Source: Siphonodentalium dalli (Eukaryota > Mollusca > Scaphopoda > Gadilida > Siphonodentaliidae). From it: 64,000 nt of DNA. This document shows positions 46,316 through 58,068 of this stretch, piece after piece. The translations under genes and the position numbers were made by a program. Within the stretch, counting starts at the first letter, position 1; each line of letters opens with the position of its first letter. The stretch is from the NCBI GenBank assembly GCA_032622095.1, contig CP136067.1:124655030-124719029 (forward strand), read 5' to 3'. A model generated the notes under the pieces. That model did not search any database. It was not told the origin of the DNA and saw only the letters and a program-made list of their open reading frames with translations.

Positions 46316-47908
46316 AGGGACGTGACGACATGGGCTGGGGGCAAACTCCAGGTAGGGTTATCTCCCATCGCTCCGCTGAGATACCACTGCCATAATGACA
46401 TTAATTGGTAAGGAATTCTTACGTGTTTTAGTTCTTATGTTTTAGGATTAAAATTGTCTATGTCTGGCTCAGTTCATATTGTTCTTATCAATACCGAAAG
46501 AATTACCATTTTTGCAAACTTAAAAAAAAGTTTTGGTGGTCAAAACAAGATAATAGGTGACTAAATACAGTTCTGCGACGATATGTAAAAATAGATTTAT
46601 CGTCTGCAAAGCACCATCATTGTGGCAGTGCTATATCGCAGCGATAGCGTAGATGGCGCTGTATGGAGTTTAGGGCTGGGGATGGGACTGGTAAATTTCT
46701 TACCTGACACAACATTAGTTTGAAATTTTACACCACATATATATAGGTTGAAATTGTTCTCATTGTTTTGGTTTTTCCAACTTGTAAATTAGTGGCGAGT
46801 TTGTTGTTTTCACAATGGAATATTTTTCTGCTTTTGGTCAAAAGTTTGGTCGGAAATGGCTATCAGTTGTAAATTTTCCAACCTTAATGGAGGGGGGTGG
46901 GTGGTGTCAGGTTGGAAAGTTCCAACAGTTGGAGTGCTGGAGGTACCAGTTGGAAAGTTCCAACCGAAGGGGGTGCACACCGTATTACCGATCCGGATTA
47001 CCACCGGTCACGATGCGGATTACTACCGGCTGTTTTGACAAAAGCGTGCCACGTGGCATCATTGTAGTTGGATCATTTTCGCCCTACATTCTGTGGAAGG
47101 TGTGAATTTTTTCTCCCTTCGTGTATAGGAGTAACTGGGCTAGCGGAGGACGCCGATAAATCTGATAAGTATACAATATATGTTCTCGTGGTACGAAAAG
47201 ATAGACCATTTACTAAGTCATTCGCCTAATGTACACGTTTGTATGTTCGATTTGTGGCCATCTGGGACGTTTTGAACATAGATATCCATGAAATGAACGG
47301 GTACGGATCTGTACCGGCAGGTGATGCGGATGTGTACCGGCAGCACACATAAATAGTGAACGGTGCCGATCCGCATCCTGTTTTTTGGAACCCATGAGTA
47401 TGGAAATCGATACTACGCGTTTAATTTACATTCCATTTTGTACAGTTATGGACATTCTTGTATACGCAACAGAAATAAGAGAAAATTCCATGCATTTGCA
47501 TCATGTATTGTGCCAATGAAGATAAATAATGGGCCACGTGCAACTAGATCCTAGTAACATATGCTACCTCTAAGGTTATCGTAGGCGATTATTTTATATT
47601 TTCTTGGCGTGGCCATTTTCTAATGTATGTAAGAAAGACGGCGGCAACAAACTTTGTGTGGGTTACATTCAGATATATAATATAATTAACGTTTTAGTCG
47701 ACCTACCGTTACACAAATTGCCACTTTCAGCCGGTAGTGATCCGCATCGTGACCGGTGGTAATCCGGATCGGTAATACGGTGTGGGGTGGGGTGCATATA
47801 TAATTCTGCAAACCTGGGACTTTGGTCTGGTTCAAAGGGGTGGGTACAGTTGGAAATGTCAATGTGGACACCCCCAACGGGGACCCTCTAGCAACGTCAC
47901 TGGCGCCA
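46316..47908. mobile_element. hAT-like repeat interrupted by another element
   Basis: The left end is CAGGGACGTGACGACATGGG. The right end, CCCTCTAGCAACGTCACTG, is its diverged mirror. Family phrases run 46690-46975 and resume at 47785-47908, split by the 46976-47784 insertion. The stretch at 46356-46445 matches 12800-12890 (inverted) through TCCCATCGCTCCGCTGAGATACC, a further shared repeat. Confidence 0.6.
46976..47784. mobile_element. 809-bp TIR element nested in hAT-like repeat
   Basis: Arms of about 58 bp start CACACCGTATTACCGATCCG and mirror at 47727-47784. GGGTG is present immediately outside both ends (46971-46975 and 47785-47789). The arm sequence is itself rich in CCGGAT / CCGGTG words, and related GATCCGCATC phrases recur internally near 47370. 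The element is non-coding. Confidence 0.75.
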
Positions 47909-48584
47909 CGCACTGGTCTCTCAGTGACGGCATGTCATCGCAGGGGTCACAGAGCTAGCGTCTAGCCTATCGTCCTACACGCATCGTTCAAACTTCTAAT
48001 CCCCTTCCGACTGAATTATACTCGCAGTTGTTGAACAGCGGAAAACTGTCTGTATCATAAATTATGAATATGATTTACTTTTCAAGCAAAATCTCGGAGC
48101 TACGGCGCAGGGATAACTCATACTCTTCGGCAGTATATACAAGAAAACCATAAGCAGAAATTGTAACGCCCTCAATATCATATTATTAGGCATAATATAA
48201 ATTATATCAACAAATATAAAACATATTGGTTACACGAATGTACCGCCTCAGAATTCCGTTAAAACAACTAATCCTTCTAATTATTACAAAAAACTACGGC
48301 TTATTACTGCAGGTTTCTCATTCACCACATCAGAAAGCCTCTAAATGCGGATCAAAAATCGGAGGCATTGTGTTCCGGCCATAAAATCTTCATGAGTGGC
48401 CCAGCCATTTGTTCATATCTAAACATCGAAAGCAATTAACGCGGTCATAATAGTTACATATTGCAACTATCAATCTAGCGAATACACACCCCGTGAAAAC
48501 CCGAAATGTATTGTCCTGTGAGATATCCCATCGCTATAGCTCAATTTGACACGGCCAGATTAGCCTTCCTACAATATCATAAAA
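47909..48584. other. No gene seen
   Basis: No recognised coding or repeat structure until the LINE fragment begins. Confidence 0.4.
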
Positions 48585-49081
48585 CAATAAAGCTTCTCAA
48601 ATCATCGGCATAGTCAATATAACTTTCACGAACATGGACATCGACACTTTCCGATCGCTCTACATAAGCATGCATGGTCAGACCTATCATCGAATACTGT
48701 AACTCTGCATGGAGCCCACGTCACAAATGTCAAAGCATTGTGTCAGAGACAATACAAAGAAAAGCAACGAAACTAGTTCGTCAAATCAAAACTCTATGCT
48801 ACCAAGACCGAATGATAAGACTCAATCTGATGTCTTTAAAATTTCGAAGATTTAGAGGAGATCTAATCGAGGTATATAAACTGTTGAATGGTCATTACAA
48901 TATCAATGCATGTGACATATTAGAAAGCAATTCATCAGAAACAACAAGCGAACATAATAAAAAGCTACAGATGCGCACTGTTAACAATGACATAGGAAAA
49001 TATTTCTTCACACAGAGGGTGGTAAATAGCTCCAACACTCGATCAATTCAAAATATACATACTCATTCTTCTATTATATAA
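48585..49081 (+). pseudogene. LINE reverse-transcriptase C-terminal fragment, frameshifted
   Basis: The first frame reads NKASQIIGIVNITFTNMD then FRSLYISM (48587-48672). After a frameshift near 48675 it continues RPIIEYCNSAWSPRHK, QRKATKLVRQIKTLCYQDRM, LKFRRFRGDLIEVYKLLNGH, ending at TAA 49081. These are the textbook blocks downstream of the palm in CR1/L2/jockey-type LINEs (RP.LEYC..WSP; IE.VQR.ATK; RRLRGDLI..YK...G). The sequence differs from the other LINE pieces in the window, so it is a separate family. No catalytic motif is present. Confidence 0.85.
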
Positions 49082-49244
49082 AATAGAGTTCGACGACAAG
49101 TAATATGCTCAAGTGACTCACAAGAAAATACACATTGCAAATAATGTTATTGGGACGAAAAGTAGCAAGACTTGTTCCGTATTATGATGATGATGATGAT
49201 GATATAATTGATAGAACAAACCACTATTATGATGATCATGTCGT

Positions 49245-49577
49245 TATTTGTTTAAAATACGTATCAATTGACATATACGCACCCGTTTACTCATTAAAAT
49301 AAATCCATTTCGACCATTTTAGGGGACATCCGCGAATTCGAGGAACTCCGCAAATAGAGACCTACTGTAAATTGTCACACCGATCAGCACTTAATTAACG
49401 AACCGGTGACTGACTCGGCTGTATCCGACAAACCTCTTTAAAATACGTATCAGTTGAGATATACGCACCCGTTCCATCATTAAAATTAATATATTTCGAC
49501 CATTTTAAGGGACCACCGCGAATTCGAGATTTCCGCAAATGGACAACCGCAAATAGGGGACATACTGCAATTTGTCG
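49245..49577. repeat. Tandem duplication, ~188-bp period
   Basis: AAAATACGTATCAATTGACA and the following CCCGTTTACTCATTAAAATA ... TTTCGACCATTTTAGGGGAC ... CCGCGAATTCGAG (49254-49350) recur with small changes at 49440-49533. The 119-codon minus frame at 49395-49754 crosses the second copy and has no recognisable domain. Confidence 0.75.
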
Positions 49578-50224
49578 ACCTCGGCGTCGCTCAACAACGT
49601 TTAGTGTGTACCAAAAATTCCCAGTTCTATAAATAAAACGCCCAGCGCTATTACAGCGCCCATGCGATACAATAATGTCTACGTTAGTATACACCCGGGG
49701 GCGTAAACTAATTGCCGATGCCCATTTTCTGCCTATTAACAAATAATGTGCCAATGCCTATATGGGCGATACCGATAAGCGGGTCATCAGTACGCGAATA
49801 TTACGAAAAAAATCAGATGTTAAAACGCCCAGTTGAATATATATCGCTACAAGTAAATTAGACACGGGCGATGCCCCTGAAATTGACCTCGTTTGTGGAG
49901 AATTGGTAGCATTCGAGTGCTATTCGGGGAGTTAGATTTCATGTTTCAGGGGAAGCAATTGGAAAGCTGTCTGTCTGGGACCTCCTTGTTAGAACATATA
50001 GACCTCGTATCCTTTAATACACCGTTAATTATAAAGCGCCCCAGTCAATAGACGTCTTTGATCGTGTATATATTAAAGGGAGACGTTGTCATCCGGGAAT
50101 CGGAGAACTGTCGAACATAGCTATTTTGTATTTTCTAAACACTCCAATATTTGAGGCGGATTGTTGTTATTTTTGTCTGTTTGTAGTGGGGCGGGAGTGG
50201 GGGCGGAGAGTGTTCGCGCGCTCT

Positions 50225-50225
<1 letters not shown>

Positions 50226-50309
<84 letters not shown>

Positions 50310-50315
50310 TCTAGA
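50226..50315 (+). repeat. (CT)n microsatellite
   Basis: About 80 bases of nearly pure CT dinucleotide repeat. The Leu-Ser-rich frame across it is an artefact. Confidence 0.95.
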
Positions 50316-50540
50316 TCTCTCCATCTCTCTCTCTGTCTTTATTTCTTATTCTTATTCTTGATTATATACTGAAATAATATTTAATTGTGAACCATATAAA
50401 TATCAGAAAACTGAACATACACTCTCCAATGATGGAGATAAATAACACACATTGATAATAAAACTCTCTCTCTCGCTCTCTGTCTTTCTCTGTCTCTCTC
50501 TAACCCTTTGTCGCTCTCCCTTAACTCCCGTATTACAATG

Positions 50541-51190
50541 TTATACCCATATCTCAATTCCAAATAATGTAATAATTACAATCAAACAAAAACTATAGTT
50601 ACCGTCTGCTTTACATCAAGTGATATTTTCTTCATATGAGGTAACATTTATTCCACGAGGAGAGGACTTTAAAAAGCCTTTTGCTTGTTGTCCAATCATC
50701 TTTCTCAATCTCTCTGTATCTATATGTGTATTGTGATTGTGTTATATGTTTGATTTTTTGAAAATAAATATCGTTTACAGCAAACAGAGGGAATGGTCTA
50801 TACGCACATCGTAAATCGTGGATTCGATATTACAGAAAAAGTAAGAGTTCGCTTTTCCGACGATTTGTTTTTCTAAATGTCATAATTTTGAGGGTTCATG
50901 AATCATTATATAGAATATGTGTGCTCGCCATCCTGAGAATAATTAATGCAGGAAAGTGGCTAGATTGTTTCCGTTGGCGGGAGATATGCCCAACTTGTAG
51001 AATTTCCAACTGTTCCAGGAAATTCCATTTGCACCCACCTATTGGGTTGGAATATTCCTACTGGTATTTAAAGTTGTTCAAATGTTAGTAATTTTCAACC
51101 TGACACCATAAATGGCTGTGAGTGTTCCAACTGATGGTTATTTATGTTCAAAACTTTCACCGAAAGTAGGAAAATATTGGACGTTTGGTA
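50541..51190. other. No gene; scrap of hAT-like repeat
   Basis: Near 51000-51130, phrases such as GAATTTCCAACTGTTCCAGG and AATTTTCAACCTGACACCAT recall the hAT-like family in inverted orientation. Otherwise featureless. Confidence 0.4.
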
Positions 51191-51410
51191 AAGAAATACA
51201 AACTGAACGCTTTCGTTACTAAATGGATTCTACCATTCAGTTATAAAAGTTTAAATTGGAATGATATATATTATTCAATTGGAGGGGTGTTCAGGTAATA
51301 AAAGCAGACAACAGGCAGACCAAAAAAAGAAAAAAGAAAAAAAAAGGGAATGCAAGAGCGGAATGATTCATATTATTTGGTGAAAAAAGTTTTATTTCCG
51401 TCTGCAGCAA

Positions 51411-51870
51411 TTTTTTCCGCAGCTAAAAAAAAAAATCCTGCTTGTTTTGTTACTGTTTTTGCAATGAGCTTGGCTTAAACACCTTAAAATAAGAGAAATA
51501 ATGTAATTCTAACTGCTAAACTAACTACAGGCAGTTATCGTGTTGTATTTTGTTGAAAATTTTGAAATCCAAGATGGCCGCTGGTAGCCATGTTTTTTTG
51601 GCCGAATGACCCCAAAATGAATCGTTCCTATTTACATGTAAATGTTAACATCCATGACAAATAGTATGCACAGAAATTCATACACAGCTGTTTACAGTGA
51701 ATTTCCCCCCGCAAAATCTCTGTTTTAGTGTTAAAAGGGGGGTGGGTGTCCAAAAATGGTCGGAAAAAACTGTCGAAAACGGAAAAACAATTGGCGGTGG
51801 GTACAAAAAATGATCGAAAGGGAAAAAATGCCATACGTGCCTGAATTTTTTTTCCGACCCCCCCCCCTGT
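51411..51870 (+). mobile_element. Second copy of the 523-bp element, left end missing
   Basis: Matches 10410-10878 nearly base for base (TAGTGTTTTGGCAATGAG-like start, ATCCAAGATGGCCGCT, GGTCGGAAAAAACTGTCGAA, CATACGTGCCTGAATTTTTT) and ends in a C-run. The left terminal G-run and GGCACGTATG are not found, so this copy is truncated. Confidence 0.8.
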
Positions 51871-52293
51871 CTGCTATATTATGTATTAATCTCAAACACT
51901 GTATTTACAGTTTAATGAGAAATAAACATATTGTAGTGTATTGTATTGGGACCCGGCATAGCCATACGGTGGCGAATTGAAACATGGGCAGAATCTAACT
52001 AAAACATTTAAATAAACAATGGAAAATAATTCTAAAGTGAAAAACGTGAATATCACTTAATTTCAAGCCCGTGTGATGGTGAACATCCGCACCATTTGTA
52101 TTGCGATTATATAACCCATGGCTGAGATACTCAGACTGACGGACAAAGAATTATTTCCAGGTAAACAAAGAAGGATAATTGTAGAACAGAAAAGGTGAAT
52201 AACGTCATAGCGCTTCTGAAAGCATGCACTCCTGTCGGTTAACCTCTAAATTTAATTCAGAACCGATAACCCATCGTTCAGATATATACCAGG

Positions 52294-52318
52294 ACGGACG
52301 GACGGACGGACGGACGGG
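52294..52318 (+). repeat. (GGAC)n microsatellite
   Basis: Six tandem GGAC units. Confidence 0.9.
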
Positions 52319-52432
52319 AGGGCGGAGGTACATGTATACTAGCGTTATAACGAGAACGACTCGAGCAGGCATCATTAAAATGTTTCCAATGCGGACCCGG
52401 AATTATTTTAAACTCCTTGTCTCTAGTATGCT

Positions 52433-52755
52433 TTGATTGATTGATTGATTGATTGGGGTTTAATATCGCTTTCAGCAACGAAGGCCATATATCACGACAT
52501 TGCCAGTTTTAGTGGTGGAGGAAATCCGCACACTTCCGGCTAATCTATATAACAGTGATTCCAATGGCTGATAAACTCGTCGACCATGTGCGGCAAACCA
52601 TCGGCCATCGGCGAGTAACTGACAACTCCACCAGATAACGAGTTCGAGTTACTAAGTCCACGATGGAATTATGTTGTTTGAACCTTTATCGCCAGCGCTG
52701 GAGGGCGAAGCGGCTTGTAGTTGTACCCCTAACCGATTGAATCACCGATGCCCCC
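52433..52755 (-). repeat. tRNA-derived SINE with (AATC)n tail
   Basis: On the minus strand the head reads TGATTCAATCGGTTAGGGGT, close to a tRNA A-box context, followed by AAAGGTTCAAACAA as a B-box-like site. A body of about 200 bp ends in GCGATATTAAACCCC and then CAATCAATCAATCAATCAAA. The order of tRNA head, body and short tetranucleotide tail is that of invertebrate SINEs; ends of the TTAAACCCCAATCAATCAAT type are frequent in molluscs as far as I recall. SINEs carry no protein and depend on a partner LINE. Any of the LINE relics here could have served, but no shared 3' end was seen. Confidence 0.7.
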
Positions 52756-52759
52756 CCAT

Positions 52760-53228
52760 TATTTGTTTTACGACAGAGAGCTGTTTATGGTGCCGTTAAA
52801 GAGGGACATCGCATTTTTGGTAATCTGGGGATATACACTCAGCTATATTTATTAATTTAACTTATACTTACACATGTAGGTATAGGCAAAGTATGGCGAA
52901 GAAAGTAAATAAGGAGACACAAAACATAGATGGAGGGACATATATGTGCATCCAAGTCACGATTAATGGACTTTATTGTCATATTATCAGGCTAGATAAG
53001 ATGTCCAAAATGACAATATGATACATCATATTCAAAATAACAGAATTAACATATTTAGAATAGTACGATTTTGGGGGAAATCTGAAACGACGAAAACAGA
53101 TTTTTAATTCTGTTCCCATGGGGATATCGTACTTATATCTACACACGTTGTATGTGTATGTGTCCCTTTAACCATTGTTATAATAATTACTCATTGATGT
53201 GCAGTTCACTAAGGAATTAGCCAGCTAA
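52760..53228. other. No gene seen
   Basis: Spacer DNA, no supported feature. Confidence 0.4.
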
Positions 53229-53400
53229 TATGTTCAACAAACGACCATCTTATTGAACATTTCCCTCCAGACTCCAGAGAATATGAATCATTCTGCACGT
53301 GTGTTATCATTTTGTCATTCTGTCGTCTGCTAATTTATCCTGAGCACCCCTCCAAATGAGAAATAGACCATTCCTATGTGTAATTTTATAACTGATGAAT

Positions 53401-54012
53401 GGAAGAATACATTTAGTGTGGAAAGGGTTAAATAACAAGAGATGTTGCACATGCAGACTAAACTATGATAATACTTTTTCAGGAACGAATGAGAGGCAGT
53501 TGGTCGTGAAGTTAAAACAAGAACACATCTCGCAGTTTAAACATGATATATTCGACGACTTTAAATTAAGTGGAAACAAATTACGCACTTACAGGTGTTT
53601 CAAGGAAGCATATATTTTTGAACCGTATCTCATCTATACGAAACCACAAGAAGATCGAGCATATTTTACTATGCTTCGCGCGAGTAATCATGTTCTCGAA
53701 ATAGAAAAAGGGAGACATTGGCAACCCAAGACACAATTTGAAGAGCGAATATGCCCTTTTCGCAAACAGAATAGAATTGAAACGGAGATACATTTTGTCA
53801 TGGAATGCGATGCCTATAATGATCTCAGACAAATTATTTTCGAAACGATTGAAAGAAAAGCATCGGATTTTTACAAGATGATCGAAGCGAACGAATTTTT
53901 CAATATCATGAAAAACAAACATGGGAAAATAACTGCTTATGTGTGCAACACGATCCGGTTATTCTTCATTCAGTATTTAGTTTTCGAGCACCCGTCGGTG
54001 CGCGAATTTTAA
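53401..54012 (+). pseudogene. 5'-truncated LINE, intact C-terminal ORF2 segment
   Basis: The frame is open for about 200 codons and ends at TAA 54010-54012. It reads as the extreme C-terminus of an L2/CR1-type ORF2: KLRTYRCFKEAYIFEPYL, YFTMLRASNHVLEIEKGRHW, EERICPFRKQNRIETEIHFV, MECDAYNDLRQIIFE. The pattern L..Y..FK..Y..E.YL, then R...H.L.IE.GR, then C..C....E.E.HF...C..Y...R is a zinc-like motif; here the second Cys is Arg (CPFR). Upstream it runs straight into the dispersed repeat at 53266-53395, so the reverse transcriptase proper is missing. That it stays open suggests a young 5'-truncated insertion or chance preservation. Confidence 0.8.
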
Positions 54013-57000
54013 ACTGAGCGAAAAATAGTACGATTCCTGAGTTTATACGATGCAAACCACCGGGGAACAAGAAGGTTATATGTTGATGAGTTACGTACAT
54101 GTATATACATTACGGAATGTTGGACCGAATATTAGGCTGCGGGACTATAACTTACATGCGGGCAACAACATAAAAACCATTACTGATATGTATGACATAA
54201 GTATATAGCAACAAATCATGGTAACATCATGATGTTGAAATACTTACAAGTAATACACATATTGTAGACTGAATACACAGGAAAGCACGTTCCCCTATTA
54301 ACAACGCTGGCACTATACACCGCGACCCAAACAGTCTGAGTTAGTTATGTCAACACAGCCAAGTTTAGATTTTTTTCCGATGTAAGTTTTCTATAGGCGG
54401 TTGTGGTTTTAGTTCTTTCGAGTTCATTTCAATTATATTTATAACTATTTCAATATCAGAATAATTATTTGGAGCGTATAAACACCCGTCTTCACAAGAC
54501 ATTGATGATGCAGTTATGTTAAATTATGCAAGATGTAAAGCCATCGTGATGGTGTTCAATATGCACACGTACAAGTGTATCTTCATTGACTATTAAGATC
54601 TGAAACTGTCATCAAATCCAAGCATTTCACGAAAATATTTTTGTCAGGTTTGAATTCGCGCACATGAATTCAAAGTGCGCGAATTCAAAACTGAACGAAA
54701 AGTAGTACTGTGCGAATTTAAAGACATGTTATAGACTTGTTCGGGTGCGTGAAATCGATAAGTTATGCCAACTGGAGGAATGTAGCATTCAACTAACATC
54801 GCCGAAAATTTCAAATAAATCGACCAATTGTAAATATTTACATCTCGATTCGGGACGCAACTATACAGGCGATAATTTAACACAAATGATTTCGTCATCG
54901 AGAGTCATTGCATTTAATTAATATGTAAGAATGACGTGTATATCGTCAATTTGGATTAATATTCGTAACAAATAACTACTTTGAGAAAGATTAATCTCCA
55001 TTTCTATTTGATCACCCTACCGGAGTGTTTCACATCACTTTAAATACGAGTAAGGTATCTATATATCTGTATTACTTACGTCTGGGAAATCGTATTCTCA
55101 TAGAGCAGGCAGTGGATATAAGAACTGATAGAAGCGTTATCACGAGGATGACATGCGCACGCATCATCATGTGTTTCCAGCGCGGATCTGTCGAATGGAG
55201 TGTGCCTCACCGACTCCGTGATTGCCTAAATGGACGGAACATTATTAACGCTACGCTTTAACCGCGAAGGAATGGCGTGTATAGGAGGGTTGTGCATGGG
55301 TGGGGATATGTTTCGTGTTGGTTGACCGCATGCCAATGGACAAAGGGAAGCTCAATATACACTATCGGATGGAGAAAGTGGAAAGCGATTTGATTGTGTC
55401 AGTGGGTGTTATCCGTACACTCCTATAAAATATTGTAAGATGACACATGAACACGCACTAGCAAATTGTTATTTATATATAGTATTATACGATAACAAGA
55501 TGGTTATTGCAATGCTCCTTAATGGGCAGTTGCACAATTAATGATGATGATGATGTATAAATAAATTATATATATATACCTTTATTTTCCTCCAATGGTA
55601 CATGTTTACACAATTATCGGTTAACACCCCCGCGTACGTGGTATCGCCAACCCGGAAGGTATCGCCAAATCAGACTGAATGGGAAAGTAATTTTTACGTA
55701 TATGATATGGGAATATGTTTGTTTCTCATCGTAAGACAGACAACGAACACCGTATGTGTCCGTCCACACGAAGCAGGAGTATTTACCCACCCGCTGTCAG
55801 TCAGTTCTTCCACATATAACCATTTAATAATTTTTTGCGAAATTTTCGAATAGTGTTTTTGTGTTGCTCACCCAAATTTTCGAGAACATCCATCCACTAG
55901 TATAGTTCCTGGCCTTCCACTGAGTAGAGCTTCATGGCATGATATATGGCATTATATTCAGTCTCACCATTCGTCCCCGGTAACCTAGACACCGAATAGC
56001 TTGAGAGAAAACTGCACACATGCTTACGCCTTTGATAGCATTCAAAACAAATGCCGGTATTCAGCTGAATCTGTCAATGAAGCATACACTGTTGGTTTGA
56101 CGGTGTCGGACCGTCGTAATCCGACGGTCCCATACCGTTTCATCATTTCAACAAGCCTATTGCGCCTTTTTTGTAAGTCTTCTCCCAAATCGCTCAAAAT
56201 TTCCCGAACGACATAAGGCCGTTCGGGCGAGTTTTTAATATAAATCACACTCAACAACAGATAGCAAGAGATAAGATAAGAAGTGGAGTGGGGTCAAATT
56301 TGGCAATTGAAGATAACCAATGAAATGAAAGGACAGTAATTAGATTTAAGAAAGCTGAGAATATAGAGAATGGTCAGTGGGGGGAAATTGACATACGACT
56401 GTTGAATTATGTGGCAAATGTGTATTACTAGGTGCACAGACAGAGCCTACATGAGTTCGCTGTGCGTAGCAACATTCTATCCTGAATTGTTTTCAATATG
56501 TGTTATATGGCGAGCATTTTTATTGATCAGAATCAACAAAATCTCCGGTCGTCAATTGCTCATAAAATGATAAATAGTAATAAGTAATAGTAATAAGTAA
56601 AAAGTTCTAAGCTGGCTCCAACCTATTTGTTAATTAACACAAACAACATGTTTTTGTAAGACGTCTAATATATACTTACAATAGTTTCGGTCGTGGGTGT
56701 ATTTAAAGAAGAAGTGAGAAGGCAGCTGTATTCATCTCGCGGCCTCCGTCAGTGATTATTGTTTTTATTTTGAAAGGCAAAAATCAAAATTCCTTATATA
56801 ATCATGCCAAATTAAGTTTGTTATTCTTGATTTTCTTTTCGTTCATATATGTATTCTTTATTTTTAAAATACCTATTCAATGCTTATTTTTGGCAGCTAA
56901 ATGAGTGAAGTTAGGCCAAGAGACCATGCAGCCGCTCCACCAGCGCTTTCGCGACAAAATTCCTCCTGTTTCCCCACAACTCTACGTGGTACACGTATGT

Positions 57001-57165
57001 TATGTTCCCCACAACTATAAGTGGTACATGATGTTATGCATATATAATAATTATAAGAGAAAATAACACCTTTAGACCTATCAGGTGTGTAATTCCACGA
57101 GCTTTCGGTTTTACAACCATTGTCGTGTGGTAGATAAGACAACAATGAAGCATACAAGAAGAAAG
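54013..57165. other. No gene seen in 3.1 kb
   Basis: AT-rich sequence with frames of up to 86 codons and no recognised domain. A piece at 54655-54720 repeats the GTGCGCGAATTC..AACTGAACGAAAAGTAGTAC context seen just after the LINE stop (about 53996-54035), so it may be a second scrap of that LINE's 3' end. 52270-52410 and 55085-55200 also share diverged phrases (GCGTTATAACGAGAACGACT, GCGTTATCACGAGGATGACA). Confidence 0.4.
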
Positions 57166-57506
57166 TTACAGTTCACGACGTATAAGCACTAATATAATGT
57201 TGGAAATGACGTTGGTTCCCAGTAAACACGTTTTGCTCTGAACTAGAAAGTTATAACCTTGCCGACATGAAACTGCTTCACGATTGATACCATCGTGTAG
57301 ACTATTGAACCTCGCTATATACTTCTGTTCCACAAACTGTCTCCTCTGTAAATATGGCAATCCATCACGGATCACGCGAACACGGATATTTCATTTGGAG
57401 TGCCCACCAAGATTAAAGTGGTTATCCATAGCCAAATTGGCCTCATTTTTAACATTTAATCTCAAGCGTATTTTTTGTCAAGTTTCCCCTATGTAATATA
57501 CATCTG
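57166..57506 (-). pseudogene. Penelope-like element GIY-YIG endonuclease, downstream half
   Basis: On the minus strand the frame reads DVYYIGET at the edge of the insertion, then an in-frame TGA (57478-57480), then KIRLRLNV, MDNHFNLGGHSK, a second TGA (57391-57393), then RVRVIRDGLPYLQRRQFVEQ and YIARFNSLHDGINRE to a stop at 57166. YIGET is the second half of a GIY-YIG signature. The HF.. spacing and the late R-R..E residues fit the GIY-YIG nuclease carried at the C-terminus of Penelope-like retroelements. The upstream half (LIYA..C.KC) is at 63246-63390, across the 5.7-kb insertion. Both stops could derive from CGA codons. The reverse transcriptase that should precede it is not in the window. 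Confidence 0.7.
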
Positions 57507-58068
57507 GGGCCTGTTTCATGAAGCAATGTCATAAGATTATCTTAAGACGGACTTAATCTAAGATCTAAGGTGGATCTTATGATGTAACTTTTCCGTTTCA
57601 AGAACACGTTTCACAAAACAAGATTAAGTCCTACTTAAGTAGTAATTTAAGTTCGCGCGCTTTTAGACTGGCTCTCGACAATTTATTACAGCTATGCACA
57701 TACAATGTTGGTTCTGTGTGTGTTATATGCCTAGGTACAGTGTCTGGTGACAGATACTAGGGCGTGTCTAAGAATAATTATGATATTTTAATGCAAGGGC
57801 GATAATCAGTATAATGACTGGTGCATACTTAACTGCACGAGCGCGCCTTTTAACTGTGTTTTCGCGTCAGACCCCATCCACACATAGCTGCATGCTTCCA
57901 ATGCCTATTTTATACAAACGTATCGAGCTCAAATATATTATTTCAGTTATTAAAGGGACTTATACATCCTAACTCAGAATGTGAACCTTCACACATATAA
58001 CATGACATTAAGGCGACGCGAGACATATGTTCGCTCCTTTCAATGCTGATATTGGGTTCTAATACATT

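Noticed and set aside
49395-49754. 119-codon minus-strand frame
   Set aside because: It crosses one unit of a ~188-bp tandem duplication, is not preserved in the other unit and shows no domain.
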